From assembly GCF_900115475.1 (NCBI RefSeq), contig NZ_FOWP01000003.1, positions 372,001-436,000 on the forward strand: a stretch of DNA of 64,000 bases, in the 5' to 3' direction. The position numbers were made by a program, and so were the translations under genes. Below are positions 17,396 through 26,972 of the stretch, one piece after another (within the stretch, counting starts at the first letter, position 1; each line of letters starts with the position of its first letter). The stretch comes from Ectopseudomonas composti (GTDB taxonomy: Bacteria; Pseudomonadota; Gammaproteobacteria; Pseudomonadales; Pseudomonadaceae). A model generated the notes under the pieces. The model made no database searches. It saw nothing but the letters and a program-made list of their open reading frames with translations, and was not told where the DNA came from.

Positions 17396-18291
17396 TCAGT
17401 ATTGCCCGCTCATCTGCCGAAAGGCATCGAGCAACGCTTGGCTGAGATCGACCGAGGAGAACTTGGTCAGCACCGCGTTGGCACCTACCGAGCGCGCCTT
17501 CTCGGTATTCATGGTGCTGTCCAGCGAGGTATGCAGCAGCACGTAGGTGCCGGCGATATCAGGACTGCGGCGAATTTCCTGAACCAGGCTGTAGCCGTCC
17601 ATCTCGGGCATTTCGATGTCCGAGACCAGCAACTCGAACGGCATACCGGCCTGCTGATAGTCGTGCAGTTGTTCCAGCGCGGCCTGAGCACTGCGCACCG
17701 CGGTGCAATCGAGCCCCAACTGACGCAAGACATTGAGTGTTTGCTGCAACGCGACTTGCGAATCATCCACCAACAGCACACGGCGGCCCTGCAGCAGGCG
17801 GCCATCCTGGCCATCGAGCAGTTGCCCGACGGGCGCTTCTTCGAGTGCCGGTGCAATGTCGTGCAGCACCTTCTCGATATCGAGAATCTGCACGATGGCG
17901 CCGTCGATCTGGGTCACGCCGGTGATGAAGGCGCGATTGCCGGAACCGGCAGGAGGCGGCCGCACGTCGCGAGTGGAGCACTGCACAATGCGCTCGACCC
18001 CCTTCACATGCAGGCCCTGACGCGAGCGGCTCACCTCGGTGACGATCAGACAACCGTCGTCCTCGTCAGCGGCGCACCGCGCTCACCGATGGCGCGCGCC
18101 AGATCGATCACCGTCATCGCCGCGCCACGCAGGGTGGCGATACCGCGCACATTAGGGTGACGACTGGGTAACTTGGTCAACGCAGGGCAAGGAATGATCT
18201 CGTTGACCTTGAGCAGGTTGATCCCCAGCAGGCGGCCGCTATGCAGACGAAACAACAACAGCGATAGCGCGTCGCCAATAACCATACTCAT
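17396..18291 (-). pseudogene. cheV: Frameshifted cheV (CheW-like domain plus response-regulator receiver)
   Basis: The N-terminal CheW-like part starts at 18291 (MSMVIGDALSLLLFRLHSGR) and runs to AIGERGAPLT, then goes out of frame and stops (RTTVV) near 18046. The family sequence resumes in another frame (EDDGCLIVTEVSRSRQGL) and continues through the receiver domain (LLVDDSQVALQQTL, phospho-acceptor Asp in LLVSDIEMPEMDGYSL, Lys in AVLTKFSS) to the stop at 17396. Restoring one base at about 18060-18066 joins both halves as APLTEDDGCLIV. CheV couples chemoreceptors to CheA. Either a recent inactivating mutation or a single-base sequence error. Confidence 0.85.
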
Positions 18292-18351
18292 GCAGCTTTC
18301 CTTGAACGAACGGTAACCCTACCGGGTATAGCGACCAGCTGGCTGCGGACT

Positions 18352-19374
18352 TTAATCCGCAGCCAGTTTCAAGGCCACTCGCCCACGGTTCGGGCAGGTT
18401 TCCATGTAACGGTGCGCTTCGACGAAATCCTCGAAGTCGAACACCTTGTCGATCACCGGGGTCAGCAAGCGGTCGGCGGTCATCTGGTTGATGTGCGTCA
18501 ACGCGCGCTGCACTGCCTCGTTGTTCGGCTCAATGCCCAGTTCCGGGCAACCGGTGAAATCCAACACGCAATGACGGAAGAACTGCAGATGCTTCTTGAA
18601 CGCTGCGCAAGCCGGAAAAGCCGTGTCGTTACCGCCGTTGATGCCGTACAGGATCAATTTGCCGCGCGGCGCGGCAATGTCGCCCAGCAGCTTCATCTGC
18701 GGGCCGGCGCACTGATCGAGAATCACCTCGACGCCTTTGCCTTCGGTGTAGCGCTCGACTTCCAGAACCAGGTCCTGCTCTTCGGTCGCGATCACCTTGT
18801 CAGCACCCAGGCCACGCAGGAACTCACGGTCCTCCGATGAACTGGTGGAGACGATGACCTTGGCGCCCAGCGCCTTGGCCAGTTGCACGGTCTGCGGTGC
18901 CATGCAGTGGCTGGCCTCGGTGATCAGCACGTGCTGACCGGGCTTGAGATGCGCAAGATCGATCAACGCCAAGTAACCGAACAGCAAGCTGGTGTAATGC
19001 ACGCTGGCTTCGAGCGGGCTGAGCACCTCGGGATAACGGGTCAGGGCGTGGCTGGGCATCAGCACCAGATCACCCCAGGTCGGATAACGGTTCGGCGTGC
19101 TTGCCGGGAAACCGGCAACGGCGGTGCCGACTTCAAGGTCGCTTACACCGTCGCCCAACGCGGCCACGGTGCCGGCCAGTTCGAAACCGGTACCGGCAGG
19201 AAGCTTGGCCTGCTCGGCCGCCAGGTTCTGCCGCCACAGCACGTCTTTCCAGCCAAGGCCGACCGCCTGAACGCGCACCAGCACCTCACCAGGGCCGGGC
19301 ACGGGCGTCGGAACCTCTTCGTACTGGAGCACATCGGCATCGCCGAACTTATGAAAACGGATCATGCGGGACAT
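18352..19374 (-). CDS. mexS: MexS-type quinone/alcohol oxidoreductase (MDR family)
   Basis: 340 residues of the zinc-independent medium-chain reductase type: an N-terminal GroES-like domain (GPGEVLVRVQAVGLGWKDVL) and a Rossmann domain (about 150-260). It is divergent from a MexT-like regulator that precedes mexEF-oprN, the same arrangement as mexS-mexT-mexEF-oprN in P. aeruginosa. The N-terminus MSRMIRFHKFGDADVL and the segment PRGKLILYGINGGN resemble P. aeruginosa MexS. In that species loss of MexS activates MexT and raises pump expression, probably through an electrophilic metabolite; the same role is inferred here. Confidence 0.82.
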   Translation of the reverse strand: MSRMIRFHKFGDADVLQYEEVPTPVPGPGEVLVRVQAVGLGWKDVLWRQNLAAEQAKLPAGTGFELAGTVAALGDGVSDLEVGTAVAGFPASTPNRYPTWGDLVLMPSHALTRYPEVLSPLEASVHYTSLLFGYLALIDLAHLKPGQHVLITEASHCMAPQTVQLAKALGAKVIVSTSSSEDREFLRGLGADKVIATEEQDLVLEVERYTEGKGVEVILDQCAGPQMKLLGDIAAPRGKLILYGINGGNDTAFPACAAFKKHLQFFRHCVLDFTGCPELGIEPNNEAVQRALTHINQMTADRLLTPVIDKVFDFEDFVEAHRYMETCPNRGRVALKLAAD

Positions 19375-19448
19375 CGCTTACCTCGAGCTTGATCGCGGAT
19401 TAACACTTCAATGACTGTGGACTCTATCCGCTGTGCGGCGGCGACACT

Positions 19449-19473
19449 ATCAGACTCTATCGATAGTCTTCAT
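19449..19473. promoter_or_regulatory. Candidate MexT (nod-box-like) binding site between mexS and mexT
   Basis: ATCA, 5 nt, TATCGAT, 4 nt and TTCAT match the described MexT box (ATCA-N5-GTCGAT-N4-ACYAT) closely, with a CTATCGATAG palindrome at its core (19457-19466). It lies about 75 bp upstream of mexS and 120 bp upstream of mexT. Confidence 0.6.
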
Positions 19474-19592
19474 GCCTGTCAGTGATTCAGCGGCTTTCAA
19501 TCCGCTACACACTGCCCGTACTATTGCCCGGGCAAAGGCTCTCATTAGCAGCGCCGTGCTGACAAGGCCCGTATCCCTCGAATGGTACCCGG

Positions 19593-20507
19593 ATGAACCG
19601 CAACGACCTGCGTCGCCTCGACCTGAACCTGTTGATCGTCTTCGAGACCTTGATGCACGAGCGCAGCGTGACGCGGGCCGCAGAGAAGCTGTTTCTCGGT
19701 CAGCCAGCCATCAGTGCGGCGCTCGCCCGCCTGCGCACCCTGTTCGACGATCCCCTGTTCGTGCGCACCGGTCGCAGCATGGAACCGACCCCACGCGCGC
19801 AGGAAATCTTCGCTTTGCTTTCGCCGGCGCTGGATTCGATTTCCACCGCCGTCAGCCGTGCTGCAGACTTCGACCCCGCCACCAGCAAGGCAGTGTTTCG
19901 CATCGGCCTGTCCGATGATGTCGAGTTTGCTCTGCTGCCCGCCCTGCTCCGTCGTCTGCGCGCCGAAGCGCCTGGCGTAGTGCTGGTGATTCGCCGTACC
20001 AACTACCTGATGATGCCCGGTCTGCTGGCTTCCGGTGAAATCTCGGTGGGCGTGGCCTACACCGAGGAGCTGCCGGCCAACGCCAAGCGCAAGATTCTGC
20101 GCCGCAGCAAGGCCAAGCTACTACGCGCCGATACCGTACCCGGTGCGCTTAGCCTCGATGATTACTGCGCGCGCCCGCATGCGCTGGTGTCCTTCGCCGG
20201 CGACCTGACCGGTTTCATCGACGACGAACTGGCCAAGGTCGGGCGTGAGCGTCACATCGTACTGGCCGTGCCGCAGTTCAACGGCCTGGCCAGCCTGTTG
20301 GCGGAAACCGATATCGTCGCCAGCGTGCCGGACTACACCGCTGCCGCCCTTACCGCAGCGGGCGGCCTGCGCGCCGAAGAACTGCCGCTGCAGACGCAGA
20401 CCTTCGAACTGCACATGGCCTGGCGTGGCGCCCAGGACAACGACCCCGCCGAGCGCTGGCTGCGCTCGCGTATCCAGATGTTCTGCGGCGATCCCGATAG
20501 CCTTTGA
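19593..20507 (+). CDS. mexT: MexT-like LysR-family regulator of mexEF-oprN
   Basis: 304 residues. The N-terminal winged helix-turn-helix (about 8-65: LDLNLLIVFETLMHERSVTR, then KLFLGQPAISAALARLRTLF) is followed by a LysR effector domain containing FDPATSKAVFRIGLSDDVEF, close to MexT. Gene order (mexS divergent, mexE downstream) agrees with it being the MexT orthologue, an activator that responds to disulfide/electrophile stress. The reading frame is intact, so it is not the inactive mexT form known from some PAO1 lineages. Confidence 0.85.
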   Translation: MNRNDLRRLDLNLLIVFETLMHERSVTRAAEKLFLGQPAISAALARLRTLFDDPLFVRTGRSMEPTPRAQEIFALLSPALDSISTAVSRAADFDPATSKAVFRIGLSDDVEFALLPALLRRLRAEAPGVVLVIRRTNYLMMPGLLASGEISVGVAYTEELPANAKRKILRRSKAKLLRADTVPGALSLDDYCARPHALVSFAGDLTGFIDDELAKVGRERHIVLAVPQFNGLASLLAETDIVASVPDYTAAALTAAGGLRAEELPLQTQTFELHMAWRGAQDNDPAERWLRSRIQMFCGDPDSL

Positions 20508-20562
20508 ACATCCGGTAACGCACCATCCAAGTGCCGCCAGGAACCTTCACGCACCGTCATAG

Positions 20563-20574
20563 ATCGAAATTGAT
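20563..20574 (+). promoter_or_regulatory. Candidate LysR/MexT site upstream of mexE
   Basis: ATCGAAATTGAT (ATC-N6-GAT) is a LysR-type dyad about 117 bp before the mexE start, in the 183-bp gap after mexT. It is followed by TCCAT, as in the right part of a nod-box-like site, but one base off the spacing of the site at 19449. Confidence 0.4.
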
Positions 20575-20690
20575 ATAAGTCCATCTTTTATCATTCCCGA
20601 TGATATTGAAATTCATGGCGTTCGATTCGTAGCCCTCCAAGACTCACCGCAGACTCCGCCCATCCACAAATCCGACTGGCGGAGTCACCC

Positions 20691-21929
20691 ATGGAACAGC
20701 AGCACAAGAACATCTGGATATTCCCCCTGGCCCTCGCCGGCGTCCTCGCACTCAGCGGCTGCGACCAGGCTGCGCAGACTCAAGCGCAAATGCCCGCCCC
20801 CAAGGTCAGTGTCGCCGAAGTGATCGAGCAGCCGATCAACGAGTGGGACGAGTTCACTGGCCGTCTCGAAGCACCGCAGTCCGTTGAAATCCGCCCGCGC
20901 GTCTCCGGTTACATCGACAAGGTCGCCTTCGCCGAAGGCACCCTGGTGAAGAAAGGCGATCTGCTGTTCCAGATCGACCCGCGCCCCTTCCAGACTGAAG
21001 TCAAACGCCTCGAAGCCCAGCTACAACAGGCCCGTGCCAGTCAGGCACGCGCCGCTAACGAAGCGCGCCGTGGTGAGCGTTTGCGCCAGAGCAACGCCAT
21101 CTCCGCCGAACTGGCCGATGCTCGCGCCAGCGCCGCTACAGAAGCTCAAGCACAGGTCGCAGCGATCGCTGCCGAACTGGAAAACGCCCGCCTCAACCTC
21201 GGTTTCACCCGTATCACCGCCCCCATCGATGGCCGCGTCAGCCGCGCCGAAATCACCGAAGGCAACCTGGTCGGTGCCGGTGAAAGTCTGCTGACCTCGG
21301 TGGTGTCCACCGACAAGGTCTACGCCTATTTCGACGCCGATGAGCGCGCCTTCCTCAAGTACATCGAGCTGGCGCGTCAGTCCGGCGCCGACGCCCGTGG
21401 CGCCAGCCCGGTGTACCTCGGCCTGTCCGATGAAACCGACCATCCGCATCTGGGTCAGCTGGATTTTCTCGACAACCAGGTCAACCCACGCACCGGCACC
21501 ATCCGTGGCCGCGCCGTGTTCGACAATCAGGACGGCCGCTTCACCCCGGGTCTGTATGCCCGTCTGAAACTGGTGGGCAGCAAACCCTACGCCGCCACCC
21601 TGATCAAGGACGAAGCGGTCGGCACCGATCTGGGCAAGAAGTACGTGCTGGTGCTCGGTGACGACAATGCCGTGGCCTACCGCTCCATCGAGTTGGGGCC
21701 AAAGCTGGAGGGCCTGCGTATCGTCCGAAGCGGCCTGAGCAAGGGCGAAAAGATCGTGGTCAACGGTCTGCAACGCGCCATGCCCGGCTCCACTGTCGAT
21801 CCGCAACCAGTGTCCATGGCCGATGACAGCACCCTCGAACAGCTGGCCCGCATGCGCCAGGCCGTCGATGGCAGCCAGGCCCCGCGTATCGCCGCCGAAA
21901 AAATCGATGCTCGCTCGCCGCGTGGCTGA
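20691..21929 (+). CDS. mexE: MexE-type RND efflux periplasmic adaptor lipoprotein
   Basis: 412 residues. Signal peptide with lipobox LSGC (Cys24). Then barrel-sandwich half-motifs (RLEAPQSVEIRPRVSGYIDK), an alpha-hairpin (about 100-150, QLQQARASQARAANEARRGE), the second lipoyl half and beta-barrel (GFTRITAPIDGRVSRAEITE), and a membrane-proximal domain. It links the MexF pump to OprN. First gene of a three-gene operon, 27 nt before mexF. Related pumps export chloramphenicol, quinolones and quinolone-signal precursors. Confidence 0.92.
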   Translation: MEQQHKNIWIFPLALAGVLALSGCDQAAQTQAQMPAPKVSVAEVIEQPINEWDEFTGRLEAPQSVEIRPRVSGYIDKVAFAEGTLVKKGDLLFQIDPRPFQTEVKRLEAQLQQARASQARAANEARRGERLRQSNAISAELADARASAATEAQAQVAAIAAELENARLNLGFTRITAPIDGRVSRAEITEGNLVGAGESLLTSVVSTDKVYAYFDADERAFLKYIELARQSGADARGASPVYLGLSDETDHPHLGQLDFLDNQVNPRTGTIRGRAVFDNQDGRFTPGLYARLKLVGSKPYAATLIKDEAVGTDLGKKYVLVLGDDNAVAYRSIELGPKLEGLRIVRSGLSKGEKIVVNGLQRAMPGSTVDPQPVSMADDSTLEQLARMRQAVDGSQAPRIAAEKIDARSPRG

Positions 21930-21956
21930 TCCAGCCTGCGCCTTGAGGAAAGACCC

Positions 21957-24900
21957 ATGAATTTCTCGCAATTCTTCATCCAGCGGCCGATTTTCGCCGC
22001 GGTGCTGTCGCTGCTGATCCTGATCGGCGGCGCCATCTCGCTGTTCCAGCTACCGATCAGTGAATACCCGGAAGTGGTGCCGCCCACCGTGGTGGTGCGT
22101 GCCGACTTCCCCGGCGCCAACCCCAAGGTGATCGGTGAAACCGTCGCCTCGCCGCTGGAGCAGGCCATCGTCGGTGTCGAGGGTATGCTCTACATGTCGT
22201 CGCAATCGACCATCGACGGCCGCCTGACGCTGACCGTGACCTTCGCCCTCGGCACCGACCTGGATAACGCCCAGGTGCAGGTGCAGAACCGCGTCACCCG
22301 CACCATGCCGACCCTGCCCACCGAAGTGCAGCGTCTCGGCGTGACCGTGGACAAGGCCTCCCCGGACCTGACCATGGTGGTGCACCTGACCTCGCCGGAT
22401 CAGCGTTACGACATGCTCTACCTGTCCAACTACGCCGCGCTCAACGTCAAGGACGAGCTGGCGCGCCTGGACGGCGTCGGCGACGTGCAGTTGTTCGGCA
22501 TGGGCAACTATTCGCTGCGCGTCTGGCTCGACCCGAACAAGGTAGCCTCGCGCGGGCTGACCGCCACCGACGTGGTCAACGCCATCCGTGAACAGAACCG
22601 TCAGGTCGCCGCCGGTGCCCTCGGCGCGCCGCCTTCGGATGCCGGTAACAGCTTCCAACTGTCGATCAACGCCCAGGGCCGTTTGGTTTCCGAGGAAGAG
22701 TTCGAGAACATCATCATCCGTGTCGGCGACAACGGTGAGATCACCCGCCTACGCGACATTGCCCGCATTGAACTCGGCTCCAACCAGTACGCCCTGCGCT
22801 CGCTGCTGGACAACCAGCCGGCGGTCGCCATCCCGGTGTTCCAACGTCCCGGCTCCAACGCCATCGATATTTCCGACTCGGTGCGCGAGCGCATGGCCGA
22901 GCTGAAGAAGTCCTTCCCGCAAGGCATGGACTACGAAGTGGTGTATGACCCGACCATTTTCGTCCGCGGCTCCATCGAGGCAGTGGTGCACACCCTGCTC
23001 GAAGCTGTCGTGCTGGTGGTGCTGGTGGTCGTGCTGTTCCTGCAGACCTGGCGTGCTTCGATCATTCCGCTGGCTGCCGTGCCGGTGTCCTTGATCGGCA
23101 CCTTTGCAGTCATGCACATGTTCGGCTTCTCGCTCAACGCCCTGTCGCTGTTCGGCCTGGTGCTGGCCATCGGTATCGTGGTGGACGACGCCATCGTCGT
23201 GGTGGAGAACGTCGAACGTAACATCGCCCTGGGCAAATCGCCGGTCGAGGCCACTCGCCAGGCCATGAAAGAGGTGACCGGCCCCATCGTCGCCACGGCC
23301 CTGGTGCTGTGCGCCGTGTTCGTGCCGACGGCCTTCATCTCCGGCCTGTCGGGCCAGTTCTATCAGCAGTTCGCACTGACCATCGCCATTTCCACGGTGA
23401 TCTCGGCCATCAACTCGCTGACCCTGTCGCCGGCCCTCGCCGCCATCTTGCTCAAGGACCATCACGCGCCGAAAGATGCCTTCTCTCGTGGGCTCGACAA
23501 GCTGTTCGGTGGCTGGCTGTTCGCCCCGTTCAACCGCATGTTCGAACGCGCCAGTAACCGCTACGTCGGTACTGTGCGTCGCGTGCTGCGTGGTAGCAGC
23601 ATCGCCATGCTGATCTACGGTGGCCTGCTGGTGCTCGGTTACCTGGGCTTCTCCAGTACGCCGGCCGGCTTCGTGCCGCAACAGGACAAGCAGTACCTGG
23701 TGGCCTTCGCGCAGTTGCCGGATGCCGCCACCCTGGATCGCACCGAGGCGGTGATCAAGCGCATGAGCGAAATCGCCGGCAAGCATCCGGGCGTGGAAAA
23801 CACCGTGGCCTTCCCGGGCCTGTCGATCAACGGCTTCACCAACAGCCCCAACAGCGGCATCGTTTTCGTCACGCTCAAGGACTTCAGCCTGCGCAAAGAC
23901 GCAAACCTGTCTGCCGGCGCCATTGCCGCCGAGCTCAATGGCCAGTTCAGTGAGATTCAAGAGGCGTACCTCGCCATCTTCCCGCCGCCGCCAGTACAGG
24001 GGCTGGGCACCATTGGCGGCTTCCGCCTGCAGATTCAGGACCGTGGCAACCTGGGCTATGAAGAGCTGTATACGCAGACCCAGAACATCCTCAACAAGGC
24101 CCGCCAGTTGCCGGAGCTGAACCCGATGTCGGTGTTCACCAGCTACCAGGTCAACGTGCCGCAGGTCGATGCCGCCATCGACCGTGAAAAGGCCAAGACT
24201 CACGGCGTGGCCATCGATGACATCTTCGACACCCTGCAGGTGTACCTGGGCTCGCTGTATGCCAACGACTTCAACCGTTTCGGCCGCACCTACCAGGTCA
24301 ACGTCCAGGCCGACCAGCAATTTCGCCTGGAACCGGAGCAGATCGGTCAGCTCAAGGTACGCAACAACCGTGGCGAGATGGTGCCGCTGTCGACCTTCGT
24401 CAAGGTCGATGACAGCGCAGGTCCCGATCGGGTGATGCACTACAACGGCTTCCTCACCGCCGAGATCAACGGTGCCGCCGCGCCGGGTTACAGCTCGGGC
24501 CAGGCCGAAGCGGCCATCGCCAAGCTGCTCAACGAGGAACTGCCGATCGGCATGACCTTCGAGTGGACCGATCTGACCTACCAGCAGATCCTCGCCGGCA
24601 ATACCGCGATCTTCATCTTCCCGCTCTGCGTGCTGCTGGCCTTCCTCGTGCTGGCCGCCCAGTACGAAAGCTGGAGCCTGCCGCTGGCGGTGATCCTGAT
24701 CGTGCCGATCGTGCTCTTCACCGCCATCACAGGGGTGATCATCGCGGGCCTCGACAACAACATCTTCACCCAGATCGGCCTCATCGTGCTGGTGGGCCTG
24801 GCCTGCAAGAACGCGATCCTGATCGTCGAGTTCGCCAAGGAGAAACAGGAAGAAGGGCTTGATCGTGTCGCAGCCGTGCTCGAGGCCTGCCGCCTGCGTC

Positions 24901-25136
24901 TGCGCCCGATCCTGATGACCTCGATCGCCTTCATCATGGCCGTGGTACCGCTGGTGCTGTCCAGCGGTGCAGGTGCCGAGATGCGCCATTCCATGGGTGT
25001 GGCGGTGTTCTCCGGGATGATCGGTGTGACCTTCTTCGGTCTGCTACTGACACCTGTGTTCTATGTCCTGATCCGCGGTTCCGTCGAAAAACGCGAAGCC
25101 CGCAAAGCCGCCCGTCTGCAGGAGTCGCATGCATGA
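21957..25136 (+). CDS. mexF: MexF-type RND multidrug efflux transporter
   Basis: 1059 residues, full length for HAE1-type RND pumps. The N-terminal FFIQRPIFAAVLSLLILIGG helix, two large periplasmic loops and the 12-helix layout are all present. The proton-relay Asp pair is in GIVVDDAIVVVENVERN near residues 405-420. It works as a trimer with MexE and OprN to move hydrophobic drugs and metabolites from the periplasm outward. It overlaps oprN by 4 nt (ATGA), so translation is coupled. Confidence 0.95.
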   Translation: MNFSQFFIQRPIFAAVLSLLILIGGAISLFQLPISEYPEVVPPTVVVRADFPGANPKVIGETVASPLEQAIVGVEGMLYMSSQSTIDGRLTLTVTFALGTDLDNAQVQVQNRVTRTMPTLPTEVQRLGVTVDKASPDLTMVVHLTSPDQRYDMLYLSNYAALNVKDELARLDGVGDVQLFGMGNYSLRVWLDPNKVASRGLTATDVVNAIREQNRQVAAGALGAPPSDAGNSFQLSINAQGRLVSEEEFENIIIRVGDNGEITRLRDIARIELGSNQYALRSLLDNQPAVAIPVFQRPGSNAIDISDSVRERMAELKKSFPQGMDYEVVYDPTIFVRGSIEAVVHTLLEAVVLVVLVVVLFLQTWRASIIPLAAVPVSLIGTFAVMHMFGFSLNALSLFGLVLAIGIVVDDAIVVVENVERNIALGKSPVEATRQAMKEVTGPIVATALVLCAVFVPTAFISGLSGQFYQQFALTIAISTVISAINSLTLSPALAAILLKDHHAPKDAFSRGLDKLFGGWLFAPFNRMFERASNRYVGTVRRVLRGSSIAMLIYGGLLVLGYLGFSSTPAGFVPQQDKQYLVAFAQLPDAATLDRTEAVIKRMSEIAGKHPGVENTVAFPGLSINGFTNSPNSGIVFVTLKDFSLRKDANLSAGAIAAELNGQFSEIQEAYLAIFPPPPVQGLGTIGGFRLQIQDRGNLGYEELYTQTQNILNKARQLPELNPMSVFTSYQVNVPQVDAAIDREKAKTHGVAIDDIFDTLQVYLGSLYANDFNRFGRTYQVNVQADQQFRLEPEQIGQLKVRNNRGEMVPLSTFVKVDDSAGPDRVMHYNGFLTAEINGAAAPGYSSGQAEAAIAKLLNEELPIGMTFEWTDLTYQQILAGNTAIFIFPLCVLLAFLVLAAQYESWSLPLAVILIVPIVLFTAITGVIIAGLDNNIFTQIGLIVLVGLACKNAILIVEFAKEKQEEGLDRVAAVLEACRLRLRPILMTSIAFIMAVVPLVLSSGAGAEMRHSMGVAVFSGMIGVTFFGLLLTPVFYVLIRGSVEKREARKAARLQESHA

Positions 25137-26521
25137 AAGCCTTTGCCCCCGCCCTCCTGACCCTGGCGCTGTCGGCCTGCGCCGTTGGCCCGGACTACCG
25201 AACGCCGGTGACCGATCCAGCGCGCATTGCCGCGCTGGAAGCGGCCGATTACGACCGCAGCCGTTTCGAAGCCGCCTGGTGGCAGCAATTCGACGACCCG
25301 ACGCTGAATCAACTGGTGCAGCGTTCGCTACAGGACAACCGCGAACTGCACGTGGCCTTCAACCGCCTGCGTGCTGCACGGGCGATCCGTGATGATGTGG
25401 CCAATGACCGTTTCCCCACGGTCACCAGCCGCGCCAGTGGCGAATTCGGCAAGGCTCAGCAACCGCCAACCAGCGATGAACGCATCCGCCAGGAGCGCTA
25501 CGACCTGGGCCTGGACATGGCCTGGGAAGTGGATCTGTTCGGCCGCATCCAGCGCCAACTGGAAGCCAGCGAAGCCCGAATCGAACTGGCAGAGGCTGAC
25601 TATTACCAGTTACAGGTCAGCCTGATTGCCGAACTGGTCGATGCCTATGGCACCCTGCGTGGCGCGCAACTGCGCGAAAACATCGCCCGCGAGAACCTGA
25701 AGAATCAGCAGGACTCGCGCGCCATCACCGAGCAACTGCGTGACGCTGGCGTCGGCAACGAGTTGGACGTACTGCGCGCCGATGCCCGCCTGGCCGCCAC
25801 CGAAGCCAGCCTGCCGCAACTGCAGGCGCAGCAGGTGCGTGCGCAGAACCGCATCGCCACCCTGCTCGGCCAGCGCCCAGAGCAATTGCAGGTCGACCTA
25901 ACGCCCAAACCATTGCCGGTGATCGCCAAGGCGCTGCCGATTGGCAACCCGGCCGAACTGCTGCGTCGTCGCCCGGATATCCAAGCCGCCGAGCGCCAGC
26001 TGGCGGCGGCCACCGCTGAAGTCGGTGTCGCCACCGCTGATCTGTTCCCGCGCGTCAGCCTGTCCGGTTTCCTGGGCTTCACTGCCGGCCGCGGCTCGCA
26101 ACTGGGTGCATCGGCGGCACGCGCCTGGGGCGTCGCACCCAGCATCAGCTGGGCCGCGTTCGATCTGGGCAGCGTGCATGCACGCCTGCGTGGTGCCGAG
26201 GCCGAGGCCGATGGCGCACTGTCGCAGTACGAGCAGCAGGTCCTGCTGGCGCTGGAGGAATCGGAAAACGCCTTCAGCGATTACGCCAAACGCCAGCAAC
26301 GCCTGGTGGCCCTGGTGCGCCAGGCCGAAGCCAGCCGTGCAGCGGCTGATCAGGCGGCAATTCGCTACCGCGAAGGCACCGTGGATTTTCTCGTGCTCCT
26401 GGATGCCGAACGTGAACGCCTGGCTGCCGAAGATGCCCAGGCCTCAGCCGAGGTGGAGCTGTACAGCGGCATCGTCGCTATCTACAAAGCGCTTGGCGGT
26501 GGCTGGCAGCCACAGGCCTGA
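25133..26521 (+). CDS. oprN: OprN-type outer-membrane efflux lipoprotein
   Basis: 462 residues. Short signal peptide with lipobox LSAC (Cys16) followed by AVGPDY, the usual start of NodT-family outer-membrane factors. Two OEP repeat regions (about 60-240 and 270-455) carry the helical hairpins (ALEESENAFSDYAKRQQRLV near the end). It forms the outer-membrane channel of MexEF-OprN. No terminator is obvious after the stop. Confidence 0.92.
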   Translation: MKAFAPALLTLALSACAVGPDYRTPVTDPARIAALEAADYDRSRFEAAWWQQFDDPTLNQLVQRSLQDNRELHVAFNRLRAARAIRDDVANDRFPTVTSRASGEFGKAQQPPTSDERIRQERYDLGLDMAWEVDLFGRIQRQLEASEARIELAEADYYQLQVSLIAELVDAYGTLRGAQLRENIARENLKNQQDSRAITEQLRDAGVGNELDVLRADARLAATEASLPQLQAQQVRAQNRIATLLGQRPEQLQVDLTPKPLPVIAKALPIGNPAELLRRRPDIQAAERQLAAATAEVGVATADLFPRVSLSGFLGFTAGRGSQLGASAARAWGVAPSISWAAFDLGSVHARLRGAEAEADGALSQYEQQVLLALEESENAFSDYAKRQQRLVALVRQAEASRAAADQAAIRYREGTVDFLVLLDAERERLAAEDAQASAEVELYSGIVAIYKALGGGWQPQA

Positions 26522-26972
26522 TCCCTCTCCCCTCCTTCGCTTGGCAGTTGCTTGAAATCGAAGGGGGGGTATATATGAAGTTGTCGAATTTCCTTTCTTC
26601 TAATTATTTCTGACTGGCATTCCTGTCCAGGCACTCAGTATTTATAAATGCCACGTCATGGCAATGTGCCCTCATCGCCACAAATAATTAATCTTTCAAA
26701 AGATCAGCCATACATCGGATGGCGAGGATTTAACTTGCCTTGCAGGTGGTATCAACTATAACTCTCCAGACTTGGAACTATTTACCTAACCAATAAATAT
26801 TAAAATACCTTGCTTATGACTCACAGGCATTTAAATAGGTGAATTCATGCACGGTCGTACCGAATTAATCCGTGCATATTAAGTGCTTCCGATAGGTGGA
26901 CTGCAAAGCATCCATCATGCCAAGAAACAACCTGCGAGCGCTGTATCTGCCCGTCAAGGCAAAGGAGTTCGT
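26522..26972. other. AT-rich intergenic region before the fap regulator
   Basis: About 450 bp with lower GC than the flanking genes and no convincing gene. It starts with a G-run (near 26565) and contains an 8-bp inverted repeat at 26847-26877. It must hold the promoter of the sigma-54 activator. No terminator for oprN was recognised. Confidence 0.5.
26847..26877. repeat. Inverted repeat upstream of the sigma-54 activator gene
   Basis: ATGCACGG and CCGTGCAT are perfect 8-bp arms around 15 nt, about 95 bp upstream of the activator start. No T-run follows. It could be an operator, perhaps for autoregulation, or a stem-loop in the 5-prime leader. Confidence 0.45.

Noticed and set aside
22749-24989. 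746-codon open frame opposite mexF
   Set aside because: Shadow frame produced by high GC codon bias; His/Gln/Asp-rich low-complexity translation with no domains.
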